Shown piece by piece: positions 1-9,201 of a stretch of 64,000 nucleotides of DNA (within the stretch, counting starts at the first letter, position 1; each line of letters opens with the position of its first letter). The notes under the pieces were generated by a model, which was not told the DNA's origin, made no database searches, and worked only from the letters and a program-made list of their open reading frames with translations. Both the position numbers and the translations under genes were made by a program. The stretch is from Mucilaginibacter terrenus (GTDB lineage Bacteria; Bacteroidota; Bacteroidia; Sphingobacteriales; Sphingobacteriaceae): contig NZ_QWDE01000004.1 in the NCBI RefSeq assembly GCF_003432065.1, positions 1-64,000 on the forward strand, written 5' to 3'.

Positions 1-94
1 CTTCAATCTTTTGTTTTCCCCGGAAAACGCTTCCGGCTCTTTAACGTTATTTTCAAATCTCGTTTCCGATTTTCTCTCCCTCGTTTTGGGACTG

Positions 95-125
95 CAAAGG
101 TAGAAAAGTTTTTTATTTCTGCAAA
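95..125 (-). promoter_or_regulatory. Leftward promoter 1 of 3
   Basis: On the minus strand a -33 TTTG (122-125) lies exactly 19 bases before TACCTTTG (95-102), a perfect match to the Bacteroidota consensus TTTG-N19-TAnnTTTG. It reads out of the window and is the promoter closest to the unseen downstream gene. Confidence 0.8.
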
Positions 126-207
126 AATTATTTTTTAATTTTTTTGCTCTTTTCTGTTCCCCTATTTCAATTAACTACCGCAATTTCGTTGCCTCATTTG
201 CGGAGTG

Positions 208-238
208 CAAAGGTGCAAATATTTTTAACTCCTGTCAA
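208..238 (-). promoter_or_regulatory. Leftward promoter 2 of 3
   Basis: On the minus strand TTG (236-238) is followed after 20 bases by CACCTTTG (208-215), one mismatch from TAnnTTTG. The bases downstream (GCACTCCGCAAATGAG) resemble those after the other two promoters, so this is a copy of the same module. Confidence 0.65.
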
Positions 239-318
239 GTGTTATTTTCACTTTCCTTAAAGTATTTTCTATTTGCATGATGTCAGAGAACTAATCCCAC
301 TATCTCGTTTGCGGGCTG

Positions 319-349
319 CAAAGGTACGAACAGAAACTGCTTTCGCAAA
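319..349 (-). promoter_or_regulatory. Leftward promoter 3 of 3
   Basis: On the minus strand TTTG (346-349), then 19 bases, then TACCTTTG (319-326): a perfect Bacteroidota promoter. It is followed by GCAGCCCGCAAACGAG, shared in diverged form with the other two modules. Confidence 0.8.
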
Positions 350-907
350 CGTTTGCTCAATTAATTTCACTCACTTTTCTTAAACCACTGTAAATGAATG
401 CAGAAATTTAATCAGTCTTGTAGCGGACGTAAATAAATAATGCAGTTGGTCCCTAAAACGCCTAATTGTTATCCAAAAATTTAATCTACAATCATTCGGG
501 ACTGATAATAACGTATCCACGGTTTCTGCTATATACCCCTATTCCAATAAACGCCAAGCCGCATTCAACGGAGGATAAATGCATACTATATTATAAACGT
601 ATGCTGTAGTATCGTCACATTGATGCCAATAGACGCAGGTAAATTCCTGCGGTAAAGAATTGAAGGCCTAAGAATACATACCGGACGATCGGATGAATGA
701 CATTATAACCTTCAACATACTAATAACACAGTTATAATTAGCATTTATTCCGTAGGCCTGTATGTATAGTATATATGCAACCCTCCTCCACAGCAACAGA
801 ATAGCTTGTCGTGTATCATATAAGCAAGCGTTAAAAGATGTTAAATCGTGCTACTATATATATAAGGAGAACAAACGCCGTTATATATTCGCCTGTTAAA
901 TAAATAA

Positions 908-938
908 TTGACGGGTCATGAATATTAACTTATCTTTG
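908..938 (+). promoter_or_regulatory. bamD promoter
   Basis: TTG at 908-910 and TATCTTTG at 931-938, spaced by 20 bases. Only four bases separate the -7 element from the bamD ATG at 943. The transcript would therefore start at or beside the start codon. Confidence 0.75.
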
Positions 939-942
939 CAAA

Positions 943-1872
943 ATGTTTAAAAAGCAACTACATATAATTTCGGGCGCATTGCTGTTATTGCTTATTGCGT
1001 TCGGGAGTTGTAAAAGCAAATACGAAAAGCTAAAAGCCAGTAACGATAACGCTAAGAAATACTCAGAAGCGGTTAAATACTATAATAAGAAGGATTACAG
1101 CAAAGCACTTGGTTTATTTGAAGACCTGGTAACACTTTACCGCGGTCGCCAGGGTGCAGAAGACCTTTACTACTATTACGCATACACAAACTATAAGCTA
1201 AAAGATTACGCAAGCGCGCGCTATCACTTCAAAACCTTTGCAGATACTTATCCATCTAGCCCGCGCGCGGAAGAGTGCCGGTTTATAGCTGCTTATTGCT
1301 TCTACCTGGACTCGCCAATTTATTCGCTGGATCAGGAGAATACCACTAAGGCTATAGAGGCACTACAGTTGTTTATCAACCTTTATCCCAAAAGTGACCG
1401 TGTTACCGAAGCGAGCAAGCTAATACAAAACCTGCGCGATAAACTGGAGCGAAAGGCTTACGAAAATGCTAAGCTATACCTTACTATAAGCGATTACCAG
1501 GCGGCTGTTATTGCGTTTAACAATACGCTGCGTGATTACCCCGACACTAAGTATGCTGAGGAGCTTGACTTTTTAACTATCAAGGCTCAATACGAGTATG
1601 CCAAAGTGAGCAGCGAGCCAAAGCAGGAAGAACGCTTTAACCAGGCAATTAGCTATGCTGACCAGTTTACCGAAAAATACCCAAGCAGCACCTATAGTAA
1701 ACAAGCTACCGATTTAAAACAAAGCAGCGAGCAAGGTGCTTTGAAAGCCAAGCGTTTTATGGCTCAGCTTTCGGTGAACCCGAAGCTTGCAGAAAAAGTT
1801 GCTAAAAAGGATACAACGGCTACTCATCCACCATCAATAAAAGACAGAGATAACCAGAAAATACCATATTAA
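943..1872 (+). CDS. bamD: Outer membrane assembly lipoprotein BamD
   Basis: 309 residues. An N-terminal hydrophobic segment (about 8-22) ends in a lipobox-like FGSC, so the protein should be exported and lipidated. The rest is helical tetratricopeptide-type repeats (for example YYYYAYTNYKLKDYASARYH), the fold of the BamD/ComL family. BamD works with BamA to insert beta-barrel proteins into the outer membrane. The C-terminus is lysine- and threonine-rich and probably disordered. It is followed after 13 bases by rpoZ, so the two are likely co-transcribed. The start at 943 is fixed by the promoter just upstream. Confidence 0.9.
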   Translation: MFKKQLHIISGALLLLLIAFGSCKSKYEKLKASNDNAKKYSEAVKYYNKKDYSKALGLFEDLVTLYRGRQGAEDLYYYYAYTNYKLKDYASARYHFKTFADTYPSSPRAEECRFIAAYCFYLDSPIYSLDQENTTKAIEALQLFINLYPKSDRVTEASKLIQNLRDKLERKAYENAKLYLTISDYQAAVIAFNNTLRDYPDTKYAEELDFLTIKAQYEYAKVSSEPKQEERFNQAISYADQFTEKYPSSTYSKQATDLKQSSEQGALKAKRFMAQLSVNPKLAEKVAKKDTTATHPPSIKDRDNQKIPY

Positions 1873-1885
1873 TTAGTAAAGATAT

Positions 1886-2224
1886 ATGAGCGCTAACAAC
1901 ACAAATAAAGGCACAGTTGCCAGCAGTACCGTAACACGCGACCTGCGCGAACTGGATGTAAAAACCGACAACATCTACGAATCGTTGGTGATCATGTCTA
2001 AACGTGCTAACCAGATATCTAACAATATCAAAGAAGAATTGCACCAGAAACTATCTGAGTTTGCATCAGCAAATGACAACCTGGAAGAGGTTTTTGAAAA
2101 CCGCGAGCAGATAGAGATCTCTAAACACTATGAGCGATTGCCAAAACCAACTTTGGTTGCGGTACAGGAGTTTCTTGAAGACAAGGTTTATTATCGTAAC
2201 CCTGCTAAGGAAAAAGAAGCATAA
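1886..2224 (+). CDS. rpoZ: RNA polymerase omega subunit
   Basis: 112 residues. It matches the Bacteroidota form of omega (Rpb6-like), with the stretch NIYESLVIMSKRANQI corresponding to the conserved first helix that clamps the beta-prime subunit. The length is usual for this phylum and longer than in E. coli. Omega helps RNA polymerase assembly. The gene sits between bamD and coaBC, a common order in Bacteroidota as I recall it. A strong terminator hairpin follows. Confidence 0.88.
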   Translation: MSANNTNKGTVASSTVTRDLRELDVKTDNIYESLVIMSKRANQISNNIKEELHQKLSEFASANDNLEEVFENREQIEISKHYERLPKPTLVAVQEFLEDKVYYRNPAKEKEA

Positions 2225-2245
2225 GCTTCCTTAAATCTAAAGTTT

Positions 2246-2295
2246 AAAGTCAAAGTTCAAAGATCAGGTATTGCCGGTTTTTGAACTTTGACTTT
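2246..2295 (+). terminator. Terminator after rpoZ
   Basis: A perfect 16-base stem (2246-2261 pairing with 2280-2295) with an 18-base loop, followed by TTATTTTTTA. This is a textbook intrinsic terminator. A possible upstream TTG start of coaBC at 2281 lies inside the second arm, which argues against that start. Confidence 0.85.
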
Positions 2296-2316
2296 TTATT
2301 TTTTACTTTAACTTGT

Positions 2317-3519
2317 ATGCTGGAAGGTAAAAAGATATTATTAGGCGTTTGCGGGAGTATAGCAGCTTATAAATCGGCCACGTTGGTGCGGTTACTCATC
2401 AAAGCTGGTGCAGAAGTACAGGTTGTGCTTACACCTGATGCTACCAACTTTATCACCCCGCTTACACTGTCCACCCTTTCAACAAAACCGGCGTATAGCG
2501 AGTACTTCAAAACCGAAACAGGCGAGTGGAACAACCACGTTGAACTTGGCCTTTGGGCCGACCTCATGCTTATTGCCCCGGCAAGTGCTAACACGATGGC
2601 GAAGATGGCCGGCGGATTGGTAGATAATCTGCTTACCGCGGTTTACCTGTCGGCAAAATGCCCTGTGTACTTTGCCCCTGCAATGGACCTTGACATGTGG
2701 AAGCATGATTCTACAAAGCACAATATTGCCCAGCTAAAAACCTTTGGCAACACTTTGATTCCTCCCGGAAGCGGCGAACTGGCCAGCGGCTTGCATGGTG
2801 AAGGGCGGATGGCCGAACCTGAAGAGATCCTGACGTTTTTAGAAGCTGATCTGAAAAAGAACCTGCCATTAGCTAATAAAAAAGTGCTGGTAACTGCGGG
2901 TCCTACTTATGAAGCTATTGACCCGGTTAGGTTTATTGGCAATCACTCTTCAGGCAAGATGGGTTTTGCTATTGCTGATGAATTAGCCGCCAAGGGTGCA
3001 GATGTTACGTTGATTGCAGGTCCTACGGCACAAAAAAGCACATTTAAAAATATTAGGAGGATAGATGTTGTTAGCGCAGCCGATATGTTGCGCGAGTGCC
3101 TAATCTACTTTCCATCTTCAAATGGCTGCATAATGTGCGCCGCCGTGGCAGACTACACGCCGGCAGAAGTTGCTCCGCAAAAAATAAAAAAACAGGAAGG
3201 CAGCTTAACCATTGAACTTAAGAAAACCACCGATATCCTCAAAACGCTTGGCCAGCAAAAGCAGCAAGGGCAGGTATTGGTTGGCTTTGCACTGGAAACC
3301 GAGAACGAAGAACAGCATGCCATTGGTAAGCTGCAGAACAAGAACCTGGATGCAATAGTTCTTAATTCACTTAACGATGCAGGTGCCGGATTTAAAAGTG
3401 ACACTAACAAAATTACCATTATAGATAGCAGCTTAAATAAGACTGCTTTTGATTTGAAGGATAAAAATGAAGTAGCGAAGGATATTTGTGCTAAATTTAT
3501 ATCCTTATTAAATCTATGA
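2317..3519 (+). CDS. coaBC: Bifunctional CoaBC
   Basis: 400 residues from the ATG at 2317. It makes 4'-phosphopantetheine from 4'-phosphopantothenate, cysteine and CTP, in two steps of CoA synthesis. The N-terminal half is the FMN-dependent decarboxylase (CoaC): GSIAAYKS, ASANTMAKMAGG and PAMDLDMW motifs. The C-terminal half is the ligase (CoaB): VTAGPTYEAIDPVRFIGN and AAVADYTP. The length fits fused CoaBC. An in-frame TTG at 2281 would add 12 residues but falls in the preceding terminator. It overlaps the next gene by four bases (ATGA). Confidence 0.95.
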   Translation: MLEGKKILLGVCGSIAAYKSATLVRLLIKAGAEVQVVLTPDATNFITPLTLSTLSTKPAYSEYFKTETGEWNNHVELGLWADLMLIAPASANTMAKMAGGLVDNLLTAVYLSAKCPVYFAPAMDLDMWKHDSTKHNIAQLKTFGNTLIPPGSGELASGLHGEGRMAEPEEILTFLEADLKKNLPLANKKVLVTAGPTYEAIDPVRFIGNHSSGKMGFAIADELAAKGADVTLIAGPTAQKSTFKNIRRIDVVSAADMLRECLIYFPSSNGCIMCAAVADYTPAEVAPQKIKKQEGSLTIELKKTTDILKTLGQQKQQGQVLVGFALETENEEQHAIGKLQNKNLDAIVLNSLNDAGAGFKSDTNKITIIDSSLNKTAFDLKDKNEVAKDICAKFISLLNL

Positions 3520-4412
3520 AGCGTTTCTTTTTACTAGCTGTCTTGCTGTTGTTGTGCTGCTTTACCCAAGCGCAGGACTTGCGGGCACGGGTAAAAGTAC
3601 TCACACCTAAAATACAGGTAAGTAACAAACGCCTTTTCTCTACCCTTGAAACAGCTATAAAGGATTTTCTAAACGGTCGCAAGTGGGCGGCTGATGCTAT
3701 TGGCCCGCTGGAAAGGATAGACTGCAACTTTGTACTGAATGTAAATGCATGGGACGGCGGCAGCAATTTTAGTTGCGAGCTGCAGGTGCAATCATCCAGG
3801 CCGGTTTACAATTCGGGGTATACGACCACACTGCTGAACATTAACGACAAAGATGTAGACTTTAGCTATACCGAGGGGCAGACAATTGATTACAGCGATC
3901 AAAACTTTCAAAACAACCTGAGTTCCGTGATGGCTTTTTATGCCTACATTATTGTAGGAATGGATTATGATTCGTTCTCCCGATTTGGCGGAACAAATTA
4001 CTTTCTGAACGCACAAAACATAGTCACTAATGCACAAACAGCCTCGTTTAAAGGCTGGAAAGCTTTCGACAGCAACCTAAACCGGTATTGGCTGGCGGAG
4101 AACCTGAACAATAAAATCTACAACAATCTTCGCAGTTTCAGTTACGACTATCACCGAAACGGACTGGATCTTATGGCAGATAATCCCACGCGTGCGCGCA
4201 AAGCTATAGCAGCTTTACTGCCGCAGCTTACCCAGGTTGATCGCAAGCGTATAGGTTCTTACTACCCTCTGGCATTTTTTACCGCGAAGGATGAGGAATT
4301 GGTTTCCATATTCAGCAAAGCAAGCGGCACCGAAAAGATGCAGGCGATGAACACCCTTTTACAAGCCGACCCATCTAACGGCAACAAGTACGAAACGTTA
4401 AAATCGAACTAA
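3516..4412 (+). CDS. DUF4835 family secreted protein
   Basis: 298 residues. A signal peptide (about 1-19, ending TQAQ) is followed by a domain I recognise as DUF4835, a Bacteroidota family of unknown function. The family is usually found beside coaBC. Its start overlaps the coaBC stop, so the two are translationally coupled. The presence of a signal peptide places it in the periplasm or envelope. No catalytic motif is visible. Confidence 0.8.
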   Translation: MKRFFLLAVLLLLCCFTQAQDLRARVKVLTPKIQVSNKRLFSTLETAIKDFLNGRKWAADAIGPLERIDCNFVLNVNAWDGGSNFSCELQVQSSRPVYNSGYTTTLLNINDKDVDFSYTEGQTIDYSDQNFQNNLSSVMAFYAYIIVGMDYDSFSRFGGTNYFLNAQNIVTNAQTASFKGWKAFDSNLNRYWLAENLNNKIYNNLRSFSYDYHRNGLDLMADNPTRARKAIAALLPQLTQVDRKRIGSYYPLAFFTAKDEELVSIFSKASGTEKMQAMNTLLQADPSNGNKYETLKSN

Positions 4413-4496
4413 CAAGCAGCCGCGCTTCAGGTTATTATTACATTAATCTTCATGTTCGTACCAGGTGTAACTGTATGAAAGCCCGCCGTTTTTGAG

Positions 4497-4504
4497 TATA
4501 TTTG
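4497..4504 (+). promoter_or_regulatory. uvrA promoter (-7 element)
   Basis: TATATTTG matches the Bacteroidota -7 consensus and is followed by a 68-base leader to the ATG at 4573. No good -33 TTG is seen at the right distance. Confidence 0.5.
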
Positions 4505-4572
4505 CGAACTTTTTTAGTATTTAATCGGCTGACTAAAACCCCTCAGCCCTTTACCTGTTTTTGCTGACATAT

Positions 4573-7419
4573 ATGAATGAAAAACAAATAGACCTGGGCG
4601 AGCAAAGTGAAGTTGAAGTGTACGGCGCCCGGGTGCATAACCTTAAAAATATAGATGTTTCTTTTCCGCGCAACAAGCTGGTGGTGATCACCGGCCTAAG
4701 TGGCAGCGGGAAATCGTCACTTGCTTTTGATACGATCTACGCAGAAGGGCAGCGCCGTTATATGGAAACTTTTTCGGCCTATTCGCGCCAGTTTATGGGT
4801 GGTATGGAACGGCCTGATGTAGATAAGGTGTCAGGGCTTAGTCCCGTAATTGCTATCGAGCAAAAAACAACCAGCAAAAACCCGCGCAGTACCGTTGGTA
4901 CCATCACCGAAATATACGATTTTATGCGCTTACTTTTTGCAAGGGCGGGTGATGCTTACAGCTACACCACCGGCGAGAAGATGGAGCGGATGAGCGAGGA
5001 CCAGATCCTGCGTACCATAATGGAAAAATTTGACGGGCAGCCTGTAAATATATTAGCACCGGTTGTTAAAGCACGTAAGGGCCACTACCGGGAGCTGTTT
5101 GAGCAGATACGCAAACAAGGCTATCTGAAAGTATACGTTGATGGCGCCATTATGGACGTTGAGCCTAAAATGCAGCTGGACCGCTATAAAATACACGATA
5201 TAGATATTGTAGTAGACCGCCTGGTAGTAAGCGAAGCGGACAGTAAACGCCTGTACACATCAGTACAATCGGCACTTAAAACTGCAAAAGGCATCATTCG
5301 TATTGCGGATAAGGATAATAACGTAGCTTACTTTAGTAAATACTTGATGGATCCGGTATCGGGCATATCTTATGACGAGCCCCAGCCAAACACATTTTCC
5401 TTTAACTCGCCTTACGGCGCATGCGAAAAATGCAATGGCCTAGGCTACATATTCGAGGTTGACGAAGCTTCTGTTATACCCAATCCAAAGCTCAGCATTA
5501 TAAATGGTGGCTTGGCACCTATCGGCGAATACCGCGAAACCTGGATCTTCCAGGTGTTAAAAGCATTGGGTAAAAAGTACGAATTCTCGTTATCAGTACC
5601 TTTAGAAAAACTCACACGCGAACAACTGGACATCATTTTAAATGGTAGTCCGGACATGATAACCGTTGCGGTTGAATACAACAAGTGGAATGTACAAAGC
5701 TACCAGATCACATTCGACGGTATCATCCGCATGCTGGAAGAACAGCAGGAACGCCGCAACGATGAAGGTATGGACGATATGGAAAACTATCGTGTGCTGC
5801 GTACCTGCCCGGTTTGTAATGGCGCACGGTTAAAAAAGGAGTCGCTCCACTTTAAGGTAGACGAGAAGAACATCTTTGAACTTGCCACTATGGACATCAA
5901 CACGCTTCAAAAGTGGTTCACCAATCTGGAGGACCGTTTAAACGAGCGACAAAATGTTATTGCAAAAGAGATACTGAAAGAGATACGCGCGCGCATCGGC
6001 TTTCTGCTGGACGTAGGTTTAAGTTATTTAACGCTTGACCGCACCGCGAAAACTTTATCGGGCGGAGAAGCGCAGCGCATCAGGCTGGCTACACAAATAG
6101 GTTCGCAGTTGATGAACGTAATGTACATCCTGGATGAACCGAGCATTGGGCTTCACCAGCGGGATAACGAACGGTTGATAAACGCGCTTAAAAACCTTCG
6201 GGATTTGGGCAATACAGTGCTGGTGGTGGAACACGATAAAGACATGATACTGGAAGCTGACCACGTTATAGACATGGGCCCGGCTGCAGGTGTGCATGGC
6301 GGCCAAGTGGTCGCACAGGGCACCCCTGCCGAATTAATGACTAAACATACGCTCACTACATCGTACATCAACGGGGAAAAAGAAATAGCAATACCAAAGA
6401 AACGCCGTGAAGGAAATGGAAAGGTGCTGAGCCTTAAAAAGGCAACCGGTCATAACCTCAAAAAGGTTTCTGTAGACTTTCCTTTAGGTAAGCTTATAGG
6501 TATAACAGGGGTATCGGGCAGTGGTAAGTCAAGCCTGATAACAGAAACCTTGTATCCTATACTCAACCACCACTTTTTTAGAGCGAAGAAACATCCTCTT
6601 CCCTATGACAAAATAGAGGGTTTGGAACACATAGATAAGGTGATCGAGATAGATCAAACACCTATTGGGCGTACGCCAAGATCAAACCCCGCTACCTATA
6701 CAGGCGTATTCTCTGATATTCGTAACCTGTTTGTGGCGCTACCGGAGTCGCGCATACGTGGTTATAAACCCGGCAGGTTCTCCTTCAATGTCAAAGGTGG
6801 CCGTTGTGAAACTTGCCAGGGCGGTGGTATGAAGGTGATAGAAATGAACTTTTTACCGGATGTACAGGTGCCTTGCGAAGAATGCCAGGGTCGCCGTTAT
6901 AACCGCGAAACGCTTGAAGTTCGGTACCGTGGCAAATCTATCAGCGATGTTCTGGACATGAGCATTGAGGATGCCACACCATTTTTTGAACATATACCAT
7001 CCATCTACCGAAAGGTAAAAACACTGTTTGATGTTGGTTTAGGTTACATAACGCTTGGTCAGGTATCTACTACGCTATCCGGCGGTGAAGCGCAACGTGT
7101 AAAACTGGCTACGGAGTTATCTAAAAAAGACACCGGAAACACCTTTTATATATTGGACGAACCTACGACCGGCCTCCACTTTGAAGACATTAACGTGCTA
7201 CTTGGCGTAATTAATCAATTGGTAGACAAAGGCAATACGGTGTTAGTTATAGAACATAACCTGGATGTAATAAAAGTTGTTGACCACGTGATTGACCTTG
7301 GGCCTGAAGGAGGCTCGGGCGGTGGCAAGATCCTGTTCAGCGGCACGCCGGAAGGATTGTGTAAAGTAAAAGAAAGCTTTACAGGGCAATTCCTGAAGAA
7401 AGAAATGGGAATAAAATAG
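4573..7419 (+). CDS. uvrA: Excinuclease ABC subunit UvrA
   Basis: 948 residues. UvrA recognises DNA lesions in nucleotide excision repair and loads UvrB. Two ABC ATPase modules are present, each with a Walker A (GLSGSGKSS near residue 41; GVSGSGKSS in the second half) and an LSGGEAQR signature. Zinc-binding CxxC pairs are visible (CEKC, CPVC, and CETC with CEEC). The length is normal. I chose ATG 4573 over an in-frame TTG at 4561, because the family begins just before the conserved GARVHNLKN segment. Confidence 0.96.
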   Translation: MNEKQIDLGEQSEVEVYGARVHNLKNIDVSFPRNKLVVITGLSGSGKSSLAFDTIYAEGQRRYMETFSAYSRQFMGGMERPDVDKVSGLSPVIAIEQKTTSKNPRSTVGTITEIYDFMRLLFARAGDAYSYTTGEKMERMSEDQILRTIMEKFDGQPVNILAPVVKARKGHYRELFEQIRKQGYLKVYVDGAIMDVEPKMQLDRYKIHDIDIVVDRLVVSEADSKRLYTSVQSALKTAKGIIRIADKDNNVAYFSKYLMDPVSGISYDEPQPNTFSFNSPYGACEKCNGLGYIFEVDEASVIPNPKLSIINGGLAPIGEYRETWIFQVLKALGKKYEFSLSVPLEKLTREQLDIILNGSPDMITVAVEYNKWNVQSYQITFDGIIRMLEEQQERRNDEGMDDMENYRVLRTCPVCNGARLKKESLHFKVDEKNIFELATMDINTLQKWFTNLEDRLNERQNVIAKEILKEIRARIGFLLDVGLSYLTLDRTAKTLSGGEAQRIRLATQIGSQLMNVMYILDEPSIGLHQRDNERLINALKNLRDLGNTVLVVEHDKDMILEADHVIDMGPAAGVHGGQVVAQGTPAELMTKHTLTTSYINGEKEIAIPKKRREGNGKVLSLKKATGHNLKKVSVDFPLGKLIGITGVSGSGKSSLITETLYPILNHHFFRAKKHPLPYDKIEGLEHIDKVIEIDQTPIGRTPRSNPATYTGVFSDIRNLFVALPESRIRGYKPGRFSFNVKGGRCETCQGGGMKVIEMNFLPDVQVPCEECQGRRYNRETLEVRYRGKSISDVLDMSIEDATPFFEHIPSIYRKVKTLFDVGLGYITLGQVSTTLSGGEAQRVKLATELSKKDTGNTFYILDEPTTGLHFEDINVLLGVINQLVDKGNTVLVIEHNLDVIKVVDHVIDLGPEGGSGGGKILFSGTPEGLCKVKESFTGQFLKKEMGIK

Positions 7420-7427
7420 CCCAACTG

Positions 7428-7444
7428 CAGGCGGTAGCCGCCTG
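7428..7444 (+). other. Hairpin between uvrA and nnr
   Basis: A 7-base perfect stem (CAGGCGG/CCGCCTG) with a TAG loop, eight bases after the uvrA stop. No T-run follows, so it is at best a weak or factor-dependent terminator, or an mRNA 3'-end stabiliser. Confidence 0.4.
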
Positions 7445-7460
7445 GTAGTACCTATAAAAC

Positions 7461-7491
7461 TTTCAAACAAAACTTTGGCAGCATATCTTTA
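7461..7491 (+). promoter_or_regulatory. Possible nnr promoter
   Basis: TTTC at 7461-7464, then 19 bases, then TATCTTTA at 7484-7491. Each element is one base from consensus. It ends six bases before the nnr ATG. Confidence 0.4.
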
Positions 7492-7497
7492 CAAGAT

Positions 7498-8997
7498 ATG
7501 TTGCCATTACTTGTTGCCGAACAGATCCGCCAGGCGGATGCTTACACCATTGCCAACGAACCGATAAGCTCTCTCTACCTGATGGAGCGTGCGTCTAAAG
7601 CTTTCGTGGGCTGGTTCATAAACCATTTTCAGGATAAGCGAAAAAGTATATCGGTGTACTGCGGCACAGGCAACAATGGAGGCGACGGATTAGCTATCGC
7701 TCGCCTGCTGAACGATCATGGCTACAATCTTATTAACGTCAAGATCACCAGGTTTTCGGCAAAAGCTAGTGAGGATTTTGAAGCAAACCTGCAAAGGCTG
7801 GGTGGTATAAAGCGTCTTGAAATTGGAAGTGGGGCTTCATTACCGCCCGAAAACAGCGACATAATTATAGATGCCATGCTTGGCAGCGGCTTAAACAAGC
7901 CGCTTGAGGGTGATTACAGAAGAGTTGTTAATTACCTTAATGGTTTGCAAAAAACCGTTGTTGCAGTTGATGTACCAACAGGCTTTTTTACTGACGGCGA
8001 GATACCTGACGAGGCAGTAGCATTAAGGACTGACCTCACCATCACCTTCGAACAGCCAAAGATTAACTTTCTGCTTCCTGAATCTGCGCCATACATTAAC
8101 TGTTTGGAAGTGGTAAAAATTGGGTTGGATGAATTGTTTATAAACTCGCTGGCTACACCATATTATTTTATAGAAGAGAGCGATGCTAAAGTGATTATAG
8201 CCGAAAGGCATCGTTTTAGCAATAAGGGAACTTACGGGCATGGGTTGATTATAGCTGGTGCCGACGAAACTATGGGTGCTGCGCTGCTGTCATCATCAGC
8301 CTGCGCGCATGCAGGTGCGGGTTTAACTACTGCTTGCATCCCGCAAAGCGGATTGACTGCGCTGAACAGCTACCTACCGGAGTTGATGGCTATTGTACGG
8401 AAGGATGATAACTTGCCGGAAATTGACCTGGACAAGTATAGCGCAATTGGCATCGGCCCGGGATTAGGTAAGGATTCCGCATCGGTCAACTTGCTGAAAC
8501 ATGTTATCTCAAATTCTAAAAAGCCGATATTGATTGATGCGGACGGGCTTAACCTGTTAAGCGAGCATCAAGAGCTGCTAAAACAACTTCCCCCAGGCAG
8601 CATTCTTACGCCGCATATGAAAGAATTTGACAGGCTCTTTGGCGAGCACACCAGCTGGTGGCATCGTTTACAAACTGCTAAAGTAAAGGCAGCAGAGCTT
8701 AAAATTAATATAGTACTGAAGAATGACTATACCATAACGGTATCGCCGGAAGGGAGATTATACTTTAACTCCACCGGGAACGCTGCCATGGCGACGGGTG
8801 GTATGGGCGACGTTTTAACGGGGATCATCACTTCGCTGTTGGCGCAAAAGTACGCGCCTACCCAGGCCTGTATCCTTGGGGTTTACCTGCACGGTAAAGC
8901 GGGAGACGAACTGGCTTTACCAAACCGGATGAATGTAGTTTTACCGGGCAGGGTAATAACGCAACTGCCTGCTACAATGGCAAAAATACTGGCATAA
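7498..8997 (+). CDS. nnr: Bifunctional NAD(P)HX epimerase/dehydratase
   Basis: 499 residues. The enzyme repairs hydrated NAD(P)H. The N-terminal YjeF_N epimerase domain (about 1-210) shows GNNGGDGLAIARLL. The C-terminal ADP/ATP-dependent dehydratase domain (about 225-499) shows the sugar-kinase-like motifs IGPGLGKD, LTPHMKEF and TGGMGDVLTG. The length matches the fused bacterial form. It stands alone between uvrA and a terminator. Confidence 0.93.
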   Translation: MLPLLVAEQIRQADAYTIANEPISSLYLMERASKAFVGWFINHFQDKRKSISVYCGTGNNGGDGLAIARLLNDHGYNLINVKITRFSAKASEDFEANLQRLGGIKRLEIGSGASLPPENSDIIIDAMLGSGLNKPLEGDYRRVVNYLNGLQKTVVAVDVPTGFFTDGEIPDEAVALRTDLTITFEQPKINFLLPESAPYINCLEVVKIGLDELFINSLATPYYFIEESDAKVIIAERHRFSNKGTYGHGLIIAGADETMGAALLSSSACAHAGAGLTTACIPQSGLTALNSYLPELMAIVRKDDNLPEIDLDKYSAIGIGPGLGKDSASVNLLKHVISNSKKPILIDADGLNLLSEHQELLKQLPPGSILTPHMKEFDRLFGEHTSWWHRLQTAKVKAAELKINIVLKNDYTITVSPEGRLYFNSTGNAAMATGGMGDVLTGIITSLLAQKYAPTQACILGVYLHGKAGDELALPNRMNVVLPGRVITQLPATMAKILA

Positions 8998-8999
8998 AA

Positions 9000-9030
9000 A
9001 AAACGGGTGCAAGTATCATACATCCGTTTT
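9000..9030 (+). terminator. Terminator after nnr
   Basis: A 10-pair stem AAAACGGGTG/CATCCGTTTT with one G-U pair, starting three bases after the nnr stop and ending in TTTT. Consistent with a rho-independent terminator. Confidence 0.6.
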
Positions 9031-9153
9031 CCAAAACTATTAACTGATCTTATAAAGAACTAAATACTTCAAACTAGTATACATATGACGAGCGAAATAT
9101 GTAATAGTTACTAAACACAGCAATTTATTTTTGGTTTTTTGCTGAATAAAAAA

Positions 9154-9178
9154 TCCCCGTGAGTTTTGCTCACGGGGA
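9154..9178 (-). terminator. Terminator of the lipA-sigma-anti-sigma unit
   Basis: A perfect 10-base GC-rich stem (9154-9163 with 9169-9178) and five-base loop. On the minus strand it is followed by ATTTTTTATT. It lies 24 bases past the anti-sigma stop. Confidence 0.88.
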
Positions 9179-9201
9179 CAGTCCTTTATATTTTTAACAA
9201 G

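Larger units (their letters stand above)
1..942. other. Gene-free region with outward promoters
   Basis: No plausible protein or tRNA gene is visible on either strand. The left 350 bases carry three repeated promoter modules that read leftward out of the window. Bases 13-36 can fold into two competing hairpins. Bases 360-900 are AT-rich and contain only short imperfect dyads, for example GCATAC...GTATGC around 590-625. The last 35 bases hold the bamD promoter. Confidence 0.7.

Noticed and set aside
2246..2295. Mobile repeat element (MITE-like)
   Set aside because: A single hairpin with a T-run is fully explained as the rpoZ terminator; no second copy was seen in the window.
4561..4572. TTG start for uvrA, four codons upstream
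   Set aside because: The ATG at 4573 gives the normal family N-terminus, and TTG starts are rare.
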